Source of the DNA: Halovivax ruber XH-70
Lineage (GTDB): Archaea; Halobacteriota; Halobacteria; Halobacteriales; Natrialbaceae
Assembly (NCBI RefSeq): GCF_000328525.1
Contig: NC_019964.1
Coordinates: 1,674,001-1,738,000 of the forward strand
DNA length: 64,000 nt
Direction: 5' to 3'
The notes beneath the pieces are model-generated. The model worked only from the letters and a program-made list of their open reading frames with translations. It ran no database searches and was not told the origin of the DNA. A program made the position numbers and the translations under genes. Positions 1 through 8,891 of the stretch are shown here, one piece after another. Numbering within the stretch: position 1 is the stretch's first letter; the number at the start of each line of letters is the position of its first letter.

Positions 1-2
1 AC

Positions 3-443
3 TGGGCGGAGTGGTGGCTCTCCGGGTCCGACGAGGCACGCACCGTCTGGGAGTACACCGGGGACATCACCTCGCTGGAGGTGACCGAGTACGACGGCAC
101 CACGAGCGTTCGGACACTGGCGGTGAACGGCGACGAACTCGACCACGACAGGTACGTCACGCCGAGTTCACACACTCTCTCACTCGCTGGCCAGTTCAGC
201 TACCGGATCGAGGTCGACGGCGAGATCGAACCGGCACCCGCCCACGCACAGTGGCTCACCGAGGGTGAGGCCTACGGCGACGACTGGGCGGAGTGGTGGC
301 TCTCTGGATCCGACGAAGCACGCACCGTCTGGGAGTACACCGGTGACATCACCTCGCTGGACATCAGTCCACACCGGGACCGGACCGAAGTCCGAACGTT
401 CGCCATCGACGGCGAATCCGTCGATCCCGAGCGCTTCGAGTAG
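3..443 (+). CDS. C-terminal part of a repeat-containing protein
   Basis: This is an open frame entering from the left edge and stopping with TAG at 441-443, so the true start is outside the window. It encodes about 146 residues made of a roughly 94-residue unit. The block WAEWWLSGSDEARTVWEYTG occurs at residues 1-20 and again about 94 codons later, and the DNA of the two copies is also nearly identical. The composition is acidic and aromatic, with no cysteine pairs or membrane helix in the visible part. I do not recognise the family. Tandem near-identical units suggest a recently duplicated domain in a longer protein. The product and location cannot be judged from the fragment. Confidence 0.7.
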   Translation, partial: WAEWWLSGSDEARTVWEYTGDITSLEVTEYDGTTSVRTLAVNGDELDHDRYVTPSSHTLSLAGQFSYRIEVDGEIEPAPAHAQWLTEGEAYGDDWAEWWLSGSDEARTVWEYTGDITSLDISPHRDRTEVRTFAIDGESVDPERFE

Positions 444-691
444 TCACTCGGAAAGTCCTCGACAGCGTCTTCGCTTCGGCCGAAAAATCGGCGTCACCGA
501 TCACGAGCGGAATCGGCTCCCGCACCGGAACAGCAAGCTGGCACGCGAACTGGACCGGACCGATACCGTCGACGGGAGCCAGTTGCACGTAGGGTATCAG
601 TGGACAAAAAGGTCCCGTCGGTCGGACTCGACAGATGGTAGGACCAGTCGCAAGCGGACTCGACAGGTGGAAGAGACAGTCGTGAGCGGAC

Positions 692-1288
692 TCACTCGAT
701 GCGGGAAAGTTTGCCGTCGACGTGGCGCTGCAACCGCTGGTTGACGACGACGTGAAGTGCGGTGAGACAGCAGAACGCCCCGACGATCAGCGCAGAGAGC
801 AGTGTCATGGAGATGGCGCCGACGAGCGGCAACTCGAGGAAGCCGGCGAGTAACACGACGAGCCCGACGACGCTCAGTACCGCGTACCACCGATCCCACC
901 GGTCGTGTTTGTGTGACTCCGTATCGAGATACATCACCAGCAGATCCGCGTTGTCCGATAGTTCGATCAGCCCGCGATCCTGATCGTACTCGATGATACC
1001 GGCGTCGTCCATCTTCGGCAGGTGCGTCTGATAGAGGGCGACGTAAACGCGCTTTCGCTGGTCGGAGTTGAGCTGATTGACCGTCGTGTCGTTCTCCCAG
1101 GCGGCAATCTGTTCGGCCAGTTCCGAGAGCGTGACGGTCTCGTCACAGTCCAGGAGGTAGGTCAACACTTCCCGTCGGCGTCGGTTCTTCAGCAGTTCGA
1201 AAATGACGTCTTTCGAGAGGCCGTCGGCACTCGTATCTTCGGTAACCGACGTGATTTCCTCCGGCAACGATGTATCGACGGACGACAT
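692..1288 (-). CDS. DUF7344-type winged-helix regulator with two C-terminal membrane helices
   Basis: The product is 198 residues when started at the ATG giving MSSVDTSLPEE; an earlier in-frame start adds an Arg-rich leader unlike haloarchaeal coding sequence. Residues 25-115 have the pattern LSKDVIFELLKNRRRREVL, a TVTLSELAEQIA helix-turn-helix and YQTHLPKMDDAGIIEYD, typical of the haloarchaeal DUF7344 family of predicted DNA-binding proteins. The last third has two hydrophobic segments (around YAVLSVVGLVVLLAGFLE and GAISMTLLSALIVGAF), so it probably sits in the membrane with the HTH in the cytoplasm. The target is unknown. Two other DUF7344 genes in this window lack the membrane part. Confidence 0.85.
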   Translation of the reverse strand: MSSVDTSLPEEITSVTEDTSADGLSKDVIFELLKNRRRREVLTYLLDCDETVTLSELAEQIAAWENDTTVNQLNSDQRKRVYVALYQTHLPKMDDAGIIEYDQDRGLIELSDNADLLVMYLDTESHKHDRWDRWYAVLSVVGLVVLLAGFLELPLVGAISMTLLSALIVGAFCCLTALHVVVNQRLQRHVDGKLSRIE

Positions 1289-1463
1289 TACCTCCGACCC
1301 TCGTCTCGATGGCGGTCGTACTCGTTCGATGCTGTCGGTCCGGGGTCGGCCGGGGCAGAATAGCTGCACGTGTTGCTCGTCGATTCCCTCGGGCTACCGA
1401 TCAGATTCACGTATGACACACCAACTGGTATCCCAACGGTGACACTCTTAAACACCCCCACGT

Positions 1464-1480
1464 TTTGCACCGTCTGCAAA
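1464..1480. promoter_or_regulatory. interrupted palindrome, possible operator
   Basis: TTTGCA and TGCAAA form a perfect 6-bp inverted repeat with a 5-base spacer, within CGTTTTGCACCGTCTGCAAA. It lies about 180 bases upstream of the DUF7344 gene. An AT-containing palindrome in GC-rich DNA is the usual look of a winged-helix or Lrp-type site, but a chance match cannot be excluded. Confidence 0.3.
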
Positions 1481-1516
1481 CGTCTATGGCCCGATTGATC
1501 GCGATCGATCGGGGTG

Positions 1517-1759
1517 TCAGGTGCCGATAACGTCGGTGGTGTCGGCGGCCGTCCCGTCCGTCCCGACGACGTCGCGAAGCCCATTCGACGCCGGAGGGAG
1601 ACGATATCCGTCGCCAGAGATGGTAACGGCCGCGTATTCGGTACCCTCCCGAACCCAGTCGTCGACGGCGTTCCAGCGAGCAGACAGTTCCGAGGGGAAG
1701 GACGCATCGCGTCGAGCGGACGGGTTGGGTCCCCAAAAGCGTGCACAGAAACCGCTCAC
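1517..1759 (-). CDS. possible small acidic protein or gene remnant
   Basis: This 80-codon frame has a second half (RWNAVDDWVREGTEYAAVTI and after) with the Asp/Glu/Thr-rich composition and GC-ending codons of real haloarchaeal genes. The first 25 residues look less natural. I do not recognise a family. It may be the tail of a decayed gene rather than an intact one. Confidence 0.3.
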   Translation of the reverse strand: MSGFCARFWGPNPSARRDASFPSELSARWNAVDDWVREGTEYAAVTISGDGYRLPPASNGLRDVVGTDGTAADTTDVIGT

Positions 1760-2060
1760 CGAAACCCGTCCTTACTCCAGCGCGCCGACGGACCGATCCC
1801 TCGAAACAGTTTCACAGTGGTGTTCGCTCGAGTGATGGCCAGCGAGTCGAACCCATCACAGTAGCGTTCGTCCCAGGCCGTCCCGATTTCCGGAACTGGC
1901 CAGTCGTTCGGTCGGGCTACATCCGGGCACGTTGGCCGTCGAGGGATGTTCTGCTCACCACCATGTCGATCGTCCGCTCGAGTTACATTCACCGCCGCCT
2001 CGCCCGTCTAAGGGGTGATTCGACCGGAGAGGAATCCGGAGTCCATCTGGCCCATAGATC

Positions 2061-2135
2061 GCCCAGTGGGCACCTGACTGATAAGTCAGCCAGTGGAGAC
2101 CTGACCAGTGAGTCGCCCGGATACCTGACCGATAC
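2061..2135. repeat. degenerate tandem repeat, three units
   Basis: Three imperfect units of 21-28 bases follow each other at 2061-2088, 2089-2114 and 2115-2135. They share a GCCCAGTGG-like start, a central ACCTGACC/ACCTGACT and a GATA or CAGTGAGT end. The units are too diverged and too few for a CRISPR. Function is unknown. Confidence 0.4.
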
Positions 2136-2322
2136 GTTCCCAGACGAGAGTTGCCAGCTGACGCAAGCAGCTGCGCTCACTTGCGAGGAAACCGGCCGGA
2201 CCGTCCGAGCGGAACGGGACGAAGATCGGTTGCGATGGGTCGAATCAGCCGCAGTAAGTACGTATTTCCACTGAAACCATGGCAAGGCCTTACAGTGAGT
2301 GCCTGAGTCTGCCAATCCACTG

Positions 2323-3276
2323 ATGACACGGTCCGTCACAACGAAGAACGTCCGAGAAGAGACCAGCGTCGGCGAGGGCCAGTGTCCGGACTGTGAGACG
2401 GAGACGGTCGTTCACGATCCGGACAGGCGGGAACTCGTCTGTGAAGAGTGTGGGCTCGTCCTGAGCGACGAACCGATCGACTACGGGCCCGAGTGGCGCG
2501 CGTTCGACGCCCGAGAGCACGAAGAACTGTCCCGGGTCGGCGCGCCGTTGACACAGTCGATGCACGACCGCGGCCTGACGACGACGATCGACTGGCGGAA
2601 TCGGGACGCGAACGGCCACTCGATGGATGCCGGCAAGCACGGACAGCTCCACCGGCTCAGGGTCTGGCAAGAGCGAATCAGGACGAAGAACGCGGGCGAA
2701 CGGAACCTGAAGTACGCGCTCTCGGAGATCGATCGCATGGTGAGCGCCCTCGGCGTGCCGAAACCGGTCAAGGAGACCGCGAGTGTCATCTACCGGCAGG
2801 CGCTCGATCGCGACCTGATCCGCGGGCGCTCGATCGAGGGTGTCGCGACGAGCGCGCTGTACATGTCCTGTCGAAAAGACGATATTCCTCGCAGTCTCGA
2901 GGAGGTGACCGCCGTCTCGCGTGTCGACCAGCGCGAGATCGGCCGCACCTACCGGTACATCGCCGACGAGCTCGACATCAACCTGGAGCCAACCAACCCC
3001 CGGCAGTTCGTCCCCAGATTCTGTTCGGAACTCGACGTCAGCAGCGAGGTCGAGACCACCGCGATCGACATCATCGACGAGACGACCGAGCTCGGCCTGC
3101 ACTCGGGAAAATCACCGACCGGATTCGCCGCCGCGGCGATCTACGCCGCCGGCCTGCTGTGTGAGGAGACGATTCCACAGCGTGCGGTCGCCGAAACCGC
3201 TCAGACGACAGTCGTCACGGTCAGAAACCGCTACCGCGAACAGCTCGACGCGATCGACGAGCAGCCAGCCGCCTGA
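2323..3276 (+). CDS. tfb: transcription initiation factor IIB (TFB)
   Basis: This is an archaeal TFB of 317 residues, the factor that binds TBP-promoter DNA and recruits RNA polymerase. The N-terminal zinc ribbon uses Cys21, Cys24, Cys40 and Cys43 (CPDC and CEEC). It is followed by the B-reader/linker region (DYGPEWRAFD) and two cyclin-like repeats, about residues 115-205 and 215-305, the second containing SGKSPTGFAAAAIYAAGLL. An upstream in-frame GTG at 2299 would add eight residues; the ATG giving MTRSVTTKNV is preferred. Haloarchaea carry many TFB paralogues, so this one may serve a subset of promoters. Length and domains look complete. It stands alone, with no obvious operon partner. Confidence 0.95.
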   Translation: MTRSVTTKNVREETSVGEGQCPDCETETVVHDPDRRELVCEECGLVLSDEPIDYGPEWRAFDAREHEELSRVGAPLTQSMHDRGLTTTIDWRNRDANGHSMDAGKHGQLHRLRVWQERIRTKNAGERNLKYALSEIDRMVSALGVPKPVKETASVIYRQALDRDLIRGRSIEGVATSALYMSCRKDDIPRSLEEVTAVSRVDQREIGRTYRYIADELDINLEPTNPRQFVPRFCSELDVSSEVETTAIDIIDETTELGLHSGKSPTGFAAAAIYAAGLLCEETIPQRAVAETAQTTVVTVRNRYREQLDAIDEQPAA

Positions 3277-3461
3277 TCGAGCGCGTCACCACGGCGCGAC
3301 GGCGAGAAACCACAGGAGAACGGGATCGGCTCGAGGCGACGAAACCAGCCATCATCGGATCGGTATCCATCGAATGCGTCTGCATCCGTCGACCGTGTCT
3401 GCATCCATCGACCGAGTCGGTCACCAAACCCGCACGGGCGGGCCGTCCAGTGCGTACTCCG

Positions 3462-3638
3462 TTACATAATCGAACGTTCGTCCGACCCGTAGGCGTCCTC
3501 GTCGATCAGGGCGTTTAACGTCGAGTACGGAACGAACGCGACGAACTCGTCATCGTCGTCGTACAGTTCGATCCCTTCCTCTGCGTGTTCGTAGCGCTCA
3601 CAGACGATCTGGCCTTCGGGAAGGATAGCCCGATACAT
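3462..3638 (-). CDS. small conserved-looking acidic protein
   Basis: This 58-residue frame begins MYRAILPEGQIVCERYEH and ends DERSIM. It has a run of four Asp residues and strong haloarchaeal codon bias. The pattern ERYE, then GIELYDDDDEF, then VAFVPYSTL resembles the small DUF7331-like haloarchaeal proteins, but I am not certain of the family. It lies between the convergent-side end of TFB and the divergently transcribed helicase. Function is unknown. Confidence 0.6.
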   Translation of the reverse strand: MYRAILPEGQIVCERYEHAEEGIELYDDDDEFVAFVPYSTLNALIDEDAYGSDERSIM

Positions 3639-3847
3639 AGGTCACCGTACGGACTGAAGCCGCTTAGCCGTTCCCACCAATCAGTCTTCAGTCACGTCGA
3701 TCAGCGGTGAGATACAGCCATCCTGCCTGGACACGTAAAGCAGCGCACGGACACGATACCACGCGTTCGCCTCGTTCACGGCAGACACGTGAGGCGTCTG
3801 ACCCGCGAGGCGTAACGGGTTTAGCCGCGAGCGCAATACCCGTTGGC

Positions 3848-5761
3848 GTGACCGACGAGACCGGGGAGCCCGCAGGTGGGAACCCATCAGAGCCGACGGC
3901 CGATACCGACGCCAATGACGTGGAGGAGACGACGAATTCGTTCTCACTCGCGTCGTTCTACGACATCTGCGAAACACAGGGTCGGCCGATCTTGACCGCC
4001 GGAACCGTGGCGACGGCGCTCGGAACGAGCCACGAGGCAGCGAACGCGGCGCTCGATCGGCTCGCCGACGACGGCGACGTTACGCGCCTGTCGGTCGAGG
4101 CCGATCCCGTCGTCTGGTACCCGAGCGAACTCGACGATCCCCGCGCTCGCGAACGCGTCGTCATCTTTCCGAAGCGCCGGGAGATCGTCGTCGACCAGCC
4201 CCAGCAGTTTACGCGCGCGCAGCTCTCGCAGTTCGCCCACCTCGCGGAGACGACCGGTGACGGTGGCTATCGGTACGTCGTCCGCCCCGAAGACGTCTGG
4301 CAAGCCCCTCACGATACCCTCGATGGCCTTCGACGGACCATCCGGCAGGCCCTCGGCGAGCGAAACGACACCCTCGAAGACTGGATCGAGAGCCAGTGGG
4401 ATCGGGCACGGCAGTTCCGCCTCACGACGCATCCGGACGGCTACACCGTGCTCGAAGCGCAGTCGCCCGAAATCATGGGCAACGTCGCGCGACCGCTGCT
4501 CGACGAAGAGCAGGTTCACGCACCGATTTCGGAGACCGAAGACTGGGTCCGGGAGGGTTCCGAGGCGGCGATCAAGCGCGAACTCTACGAGGCCGGCTAT
4601 CCCGTGCAGGACGATCGCGAACTGGACGGTGGCGACCCGCTCGACCTCGAGCTCACCGTCTCGTTGCGAGACTACCAGCGAACCTGGGTCGAACGGTTCG
4701 ACGACCAGGGCGCTGGCGTGCTCGTCGGGCCACCGGGCAGCGGAAAGACGGTCGCCGCGATGGGCGCGATGGAACGGGTCGGTGGCGAAACGCTCGTCCT
4801 GGTTCCGAGTCGCGACCTGGCTCGCCAGTGGGCCGACGCGCTGGCGGCAGACACGACGCTCGATCCCGCCCAGATCGGGCAATATCACGGCGGCCAAAAA
4901 GAGATCCGGCCGGTGACGATCGCGACGTACCAGATCGCGGGCATGGACCGCCACCGAAGCCTCTTCGACGACCGCGAGTGGGGACTGACGATCTTCGACG
5001 AGGTCCACCACGTCCCGAGTGACGTCTACCGGCGCGCGACGCACTTACAGTCGCGCTACCGACTCGGACTCTCCGCCTCACCGATCCGTGAAGACGAGCG
5101 GCAGGCCGAGATCTTCACCCTCGTCGGCCCACCGATCGGCACTGACTGGGACGCCCTGTTCGACGCCGGCTTCGTCGCCGAACCCGAACTCGAGATCCGG
5201 TACGTTCCCTGGGCGGACGAAGCGGGCAACGCCCACGCCGCAGCCGACGGGCGTGAGCGGTATCGCATCGCCGCGGAGAATCCCGCGAAGATCCACGAGG
5301 TCCGAACATTGCTCGCCGCCCACCCGTCTGGCCAGGCGCTGATATTCGTCGAATACCTGGATCAGGGCCGCGAACTGTCCGACGCACTGTCGATTCCCTT
5401 CCTCAGCGGGGAGACGCCCCACCACGAACGCCAGCGACTCCTCGAGGCGTTCCGCGCCGGCGAGCGCCAACAGCTGATCGTCTCCCGGGTCGGCGACGAG
5501 GGACTCGACCTCCCGACGGCGGACCTCGCCATCATCGCCTCGGGCCTCGGGGGCTCACGCCGACAGGGAACCCAGCGCGCCGGGCGGACGATGCGCCCGG
5601 CGGGTGGCGCGCTCGTCTACGTGCTCGCGACGCGGGGCTCTCGCGAAGAGGACTTCGCCCGCCGCCAGCTCCAGCACCTCGGGCGCAAGGGCATCTCCGT
5701 CAGAGAACACACCGTCGACCGTCCCGACGAGGCGGACTCGGCGGAAGAATCTGGAGCGTAG
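3848..5761 (+). CDS. XPB/Rad25-type superfamily 2 DNA helicase
   Basis: The product is 637 residues when started at the GTG giving VTDETGEPAGG; sequence upstream of it is Arg-rich and untypical. Residues 40-110 look like a winged helix, and about 260-580 form the two RecA-like helicase domains. Visible motifs are Walker A GPPGSGKT (294-301), the DEVH box (384-387), SASP (motif III) and QRAGRTMRP (motif VI, from 576). This is the arrangement of archaeal XPB helicases, ATP-driven DNA translocases linked to nucleotide excision repair and promoter opening. It is monocistronic. No XPF- or Bax1-type nuclease partner is adjacent. Confidence 0.9.
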   Translation: MTDETGEPAGGNPSEPTADTDANDVEETTNSFSLASFYDICETQGRPILTAGTVATALGTSHEAANAALDRLADDGDVTRLSVEADPVVWYPSELDDPRARERVVIFPKRREIVVDQPQQFTRAQLSQFAHLAETTGDGGYRYVVRPEDVWQAPHDTLDGLRRTIRQALGERNDTLEDWIESQWDRARQFRLTTHPDGYTVLEAQSPEIMGNVARPLLDEEQVHAPISETEDWVREGSEAAIKRELYEAGYPVQDDRELDGGDPLDLELTVSLRDYQRTWVERFDDQGAGVLVGPPGSGKTVAAMGAMERVGGETLVLVPSRDLARQWADALAADTTLDPAQIGQYHGGQKEIRPVTIATYQIAGMDRHRSLFDDREWGLTIFDEVHHVPSDVYRRATHLQSRYRLGLSASPIREDERQAEIFTLVGPPIGTDWDALFDAGFVAEPELEIRYVPWADEAGNAHAAADGRERYRIAAENPAKIHEVRTLLAAHPSGQALIFVEYLDQGRELSDALSIPFLSGETPHHERQRLLEAFRAGERQQLIVSRVGDEGLDLPTADLAIIASGLGGSRRQGTQRAGRTMRPAGGALVYVLATRGSREEDFARRQLQHLGRKGISVREHTVDRPDEADSAEESGA

Positions 5762-5822
5762 TGGAGAATAGATCGCGGTCGGCGGCCTGACAGCGTTCTT
5801 GCGACGTGAATTTGACGTCCCG

Positions 5823-7043
5823 TCACCAACGACGGTCGTTCGTTGACCGAAGCGTGGCGCCCAGCGACGCGATTCGATCCGTGTCGACACCTCGATCGAC
5901 CGGGAGCGCGAGTACGCTCGCGCCGAGTGCCTGCGCCGTCTCGTAGGTCGGATCGGCGACGACGTCGACGGGGAGTCTCGGCCAGGTGTGAACGTCCAGC
6001 CCGGCCGTCGCGAGCTGGGACTGGACGACGGCTGGTTGGGCCGCCTCGACCGGGACGCACTGCGGGCAGATGCCTTCGGGAAGCGTCTCGAAGAGTGGCG
6101 TCAGGCCGTCGATCTGGTGAAGTTCGTCGAGCCAGGCCCGATAGTGCGCTCTGCGCCGCGTGCGGATCGACGCTGGGTCGACACGGGCACAGACTGCTGC
6201 CGTGAGTTTCGAACACGGACGTTTCCCGGCTTCGTACCGGGCCTTCGGCCCTGGAACGTCGCCGGCCACGCCGTCGACGATCGGGTCGACCACGCGCCGG
6301 AGGTCCGGGACGGTCCCCAGTACGCGGTCGAGTCCACGCGCGCAGACGAAACCGACGTCTGCCATCGTGATCGTGTCGGCGACGCCAGCACAGGCCGAAG
6401 GGGCGATTCGATCACGTAGCCGATCGTTCGTGACGTAGAGGACGGCCCCGTTCGGCACCGTGAGCGTCTTCCAGAGGCTCGTGATGCCGACGTCGCCGAG
6501 CGTTCCCAGCAGTTGCCCGTTCGCAACGCTCAGGGCCCCATGAGCGTTGTCGTCGACGTGATAACAGTCGTGTTCGGCCGCGTGGGTCGCAACGAGATCG
6601 ATGCCCGGCTGGGGGAACCCGAAGTAATCGATCGAAACGACTGCGAGCGTTCCCTCGTCGGTCCGTGCCGTGAGATCCGCTTCGTCCGGTTTCAGTTCCG
6701 GCGAGATGGCGTAGTACCGCGGTTCGACACCGAGTTCTCGAAGTGGTTCGGCGACCGCATCCGGGATGTACGCCGGCAGGAGGACGTTCCACGTCGTGTC
6801 TCGCGTTCGGTCGACAGGGTCGCCGCGAGCGGGCTGTCGACGGCCGGGTGAGTGGGACGGGTGGCTGCTGGCAGCCGTCTCGGGGAGCATCGCGGCGACG
6901 CCGTCCCTGAGCGCGACTTTCCCGGTTCCATAGAGGCGATGATCGGGTGCGTGTCGATCGAGAAACGACCTGATTCCCGTCGATCGACCGCCTGGGTCAC
7001 TCCCGCCCGTTCTCCGCTGTCGCTGGCGATCAGACGCTACCAT
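5823..7043 (-). CDS. DegT/DnrJ/EryC1/StrS-family PLP enzyme
   Basis: This 406-residue protein has the fold-type I aminotransferase pattern of the sugar aminotransferase family. YGTGKVALRDGV lies near the N-terminus, the cofactor Asp is in HVDDNAHG (163-169), and Lys192 in SLWKTL is the expected Schiff-base residue. The family transfers amino groups to keto-sugars on nucleotide carriers, usually for surface polysaccharide or glycoprotein glycans. Residues 57-82 are an Arg/Pro/Ser-rich insertion that looks foreign to the fold. It is transcribed away from the phosphodiesterase/acyltransferase pair, and together they may form a surface-polymer locus. The sugar substrate is unknown. Confidence 0.8.
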   Translation of the reverse strand: MVASDRQRQRRTGGSDPGGRSTGIRSFLDRHAPDHRLYGTGKVALRDGVAAMLPETAASSHPSHSPGRRQPARGDPVDRTRDTTWNVLLPAYIPDAVAEPLRELGVEPRYYAISPELKPDEADLTARTDEGTLAVVSIDYFGFPQPGIDLVATHAAEHDCYHVDDNAHGALSVANGQLLGTLGDVGITSLWKTLTVPNGAVLYVTNDRLRDRIAPSACAGVADTITMADVGFVCARGLDRVLGTVPDLRRVVDPIVDGVAGDVPGPKARYEAGKRPCSKLTAAVCARVDPASIRTRRRAHYRAWLDELHQIDGLTPLFETLPEGICPQCVPVEAAQPAVVQSQLATAGLDVHTWPRLPVDVVADPTYETAQALGASVLALPVDRGVDTDRIASLGATLRSTNDRRW

Positions 7044-7264
7044 CGGTGATCACGGTCGAGGGCGTGGTCATCCCGACACTGGGCCATCGCCTTGGCACTA
7101 GCCAACGGCTGGCTTTAGCATCCGTATGCTACGGCGCTCGTCGGCCCCGTACGATCGGCGTACAGACCGAGCGGAATCGGTCGAGACCGCTGGTTGCCGT
7201 TGCAACGCGACCGTACGCGGTGAAGCGACGCGATAACAAAGCGACCCAGCGGGAACGGGCCTGC

Positions 7265-8887
7265 ATGGACGGATCCGCGTCACCGTCGGGACCCGACCTG
7301 TTACTCGTCGGGCTCGACGCCGGCTGTCAGTCGGTGCTCGACGATCAGTTCGAGGCCGGTACTGCACCGACGATCGAACGACTGTTCTCGTCGGGAACGG
7401 TCGGCCCGCTCGAGTCCCAGATTCCGCCGTGGACGGCGAGTGCGTGGCCGTCACTGTACACGGGGACCAATCCGGGAAAACACGGCGTCTTCGATTTCCT
7501 CACGTTCGACGGTTACGACTGGGACGTCGTCAACGCGACGCACGTCCGGTCGCGGCCGATCTGGGAGTTGCTGGACGAACACGGCTACACGAGCGTGGTC
7601 GTCAACGTCCCGGTCACCCATCCGGCCCGGGAATTCGACGGGGCACTCGTCCCGGGGCTCACCGCGCCGGAAGTCCCGGCGTGTCACCCGGACGGGATCC
7701 TGAACGAAGTCGAAGACGCCATCGGCCCGTATCGGATCTACCCGCAGAGCTGGCAGGACGTCGACGACCAACTTGCCGCCTACGAGCGGACCATCCGCCA
7801 GCGAGGCCGTGCCTTCCGGTATCTCCTCGATCGATTCGCCCCGGAGTTCGCCTTCGTGCAGTTCCAGCTGACGGACTCCGTCTTTCACGAACGGCCAGGA
7901 GACGAGGAGGCCGTCGAGACGGTGTACGCGGCCGTCGATCGCGAACTCGAGCGAACGCTCGAAACGGTCGATCCGGGTGCAGTGATGCTCGTCAGCGACC
8001 ACGGGATCGGCCCGGTCCGCGACGTGGAGGTCCGAGTGAACGAAGTCCTCTCCGAGCACGATCTCCTCGAACGAAAACAGGGCGGCGAGGGTATGCCCAC
8101 GTGGTCCCGTGCGTTCGAGAACGACTTCGTCGAGGGTGCGGACGCGAGCGAGCACAGCCCCGGCGCGCTCGAACGGGCCATCGAGCTCGCGGCGAGGGTG
8201 GGTATCACCACTCAGCGCGTCGCGGGCGTCCTCGACCGGGTCGGGCTCGCCGAACCGATCGGCCATCACGTCCCGAACGACGTCATCAGGGCCGGGAGCG
8301 AGCAGGTCGATTTCCCGGCCTCGGCGGCCTACGTTCGATCGAAGAGCGAACTCGGTGTCAGACTCAACGTCGAGGGACGTGAGCCGAACGGACAGCTCCC
8401 CGCGGCGGAGTACGAACGCGTCCGGTCACAGGTCGTGGACCTGCTGGCCGCACTCGAGACGCCGGCGGGCGAGCCCGCGTTCGAACGCGTAGGGCCCCGC
8501 GAGGCGTTCTTCGAGGGCCCACATGTCGCGAACGGACCGGATATCGTGACGGTCCCGCGCGACTTCGACACCGCTCTCGTCGCCAGGCTCGCCGGCGAGA
8601 CGTTCGGTGACCCGATCGAGCCGTGGAATCACAAACGAACGGGGGTGATCGCGGCGACGGGACCCACCGTCGCCGACGCCCCGCTCACCGACGCACACCT
8701 CTTCGACGTCGCGCCCACGATCTGTACGTACTTCGGCGTCCCGATCGACGAGGCGATGGACGGGCGCACGCTCCCGATCGTCGGGCCAGGAGAGGTCGAT
8801 TCCTATCCAGCCTACGATCCCGGGCCAACGACGTCGACGAACGATAGCGCCGTCGAAGATCGCCTCTCCGACCTCGGCTACCTCTAA
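7265..8887 (+). CDS. alkaline phosphatase superfamily protein (type I phosphodiesterase/nucleotide pyrophosphatase-like)
   Basis: The product is 540 residues from the ATG giving MDGSASPSGPD; upstream in-frame codons read as Arg-rich non-coding sequence. It has the metal Asp of LLLVGLDAG (Asp18), the expected nucleophile region PPWTASAWPSLYTG with Thr57, then NPGKHGVFDF, and the SDHG metal motif (Asp245, His246). These are hallmarks of two-metal phosphodiesterases that hydrolyse nucleotide-sugar, lipid-linked or polymer phosphodiesters. There is no signal peptide, so a cytoplasmic place is likely. It ends four bases before the acyltransferase start, so the two are probably co-transcribed. The substrate is not predictable from sequence. 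Confidence 0.85.
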   Translation: MDGSASPSGPDLLLVGLDAGCQSVLDDQFEAGTAPTIERLFSSGTVGPLESQIPPWTASAWPSLYTGTNPGKHGVFDFLTFDGYDWDVVNATHVRSRPIWELLDEHGYTSVVVNVPVTHPAREFDGALVPGLTAPEVPACHPDGILNEVEDAIGPYRIYPQSWQDVDDQLAAYERTIRQRGRAFRYLLDRFAPEFAFVQFQLTDSVFHERPGDEEAVETVYAAVDRELERTLETVDPGAVMLVSDHGIGPVRDVEVRVNEVLSEHDLLERKQGGEGMPTWSRAFENDFVEGADASEHSPGALERAIELAARVGITTQRVAGVLDRVGLAEPIGHHVPNDVIRAGSEQVDFPASAAYVRSKSELGVRLNVEGREPNGQLPAAEYERVRSQVVDLLAALETPAGEPAFERVGPREAFFEGPHVANGPDIVTVPRDFDTALVARLAGETFGDPIEPWNHKRTGVIAATGPTVADAPLTDAHLFDVAPTICTYFGVPIDEAMDGRTLPIVGPGEVDSYPAYDPGPTTSTNDSAVEDRLSDLGYL

Positions 8888-8891
8888 CACC

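Larger units (their letters stand above)
1289..2322. other. gene-poor intergenic region of about 1 kb
   Basis: There is no convincing intact gene between the DUF7344 regulator and TFB. The region holds a short palindrome (1464-1480), a possible gene remnant on the minus strand (1517-1759) and a degenerate triplicated motif (2061-2135). Other frames here are Arg/Ser-rich and look non-coding. Confidence 0.6.

Noticed and set aside
2061-2135. Possible CRISPR array
   Set aside because: There are only three degenerate units without unique spacers of constant length, and no cas gene is near.
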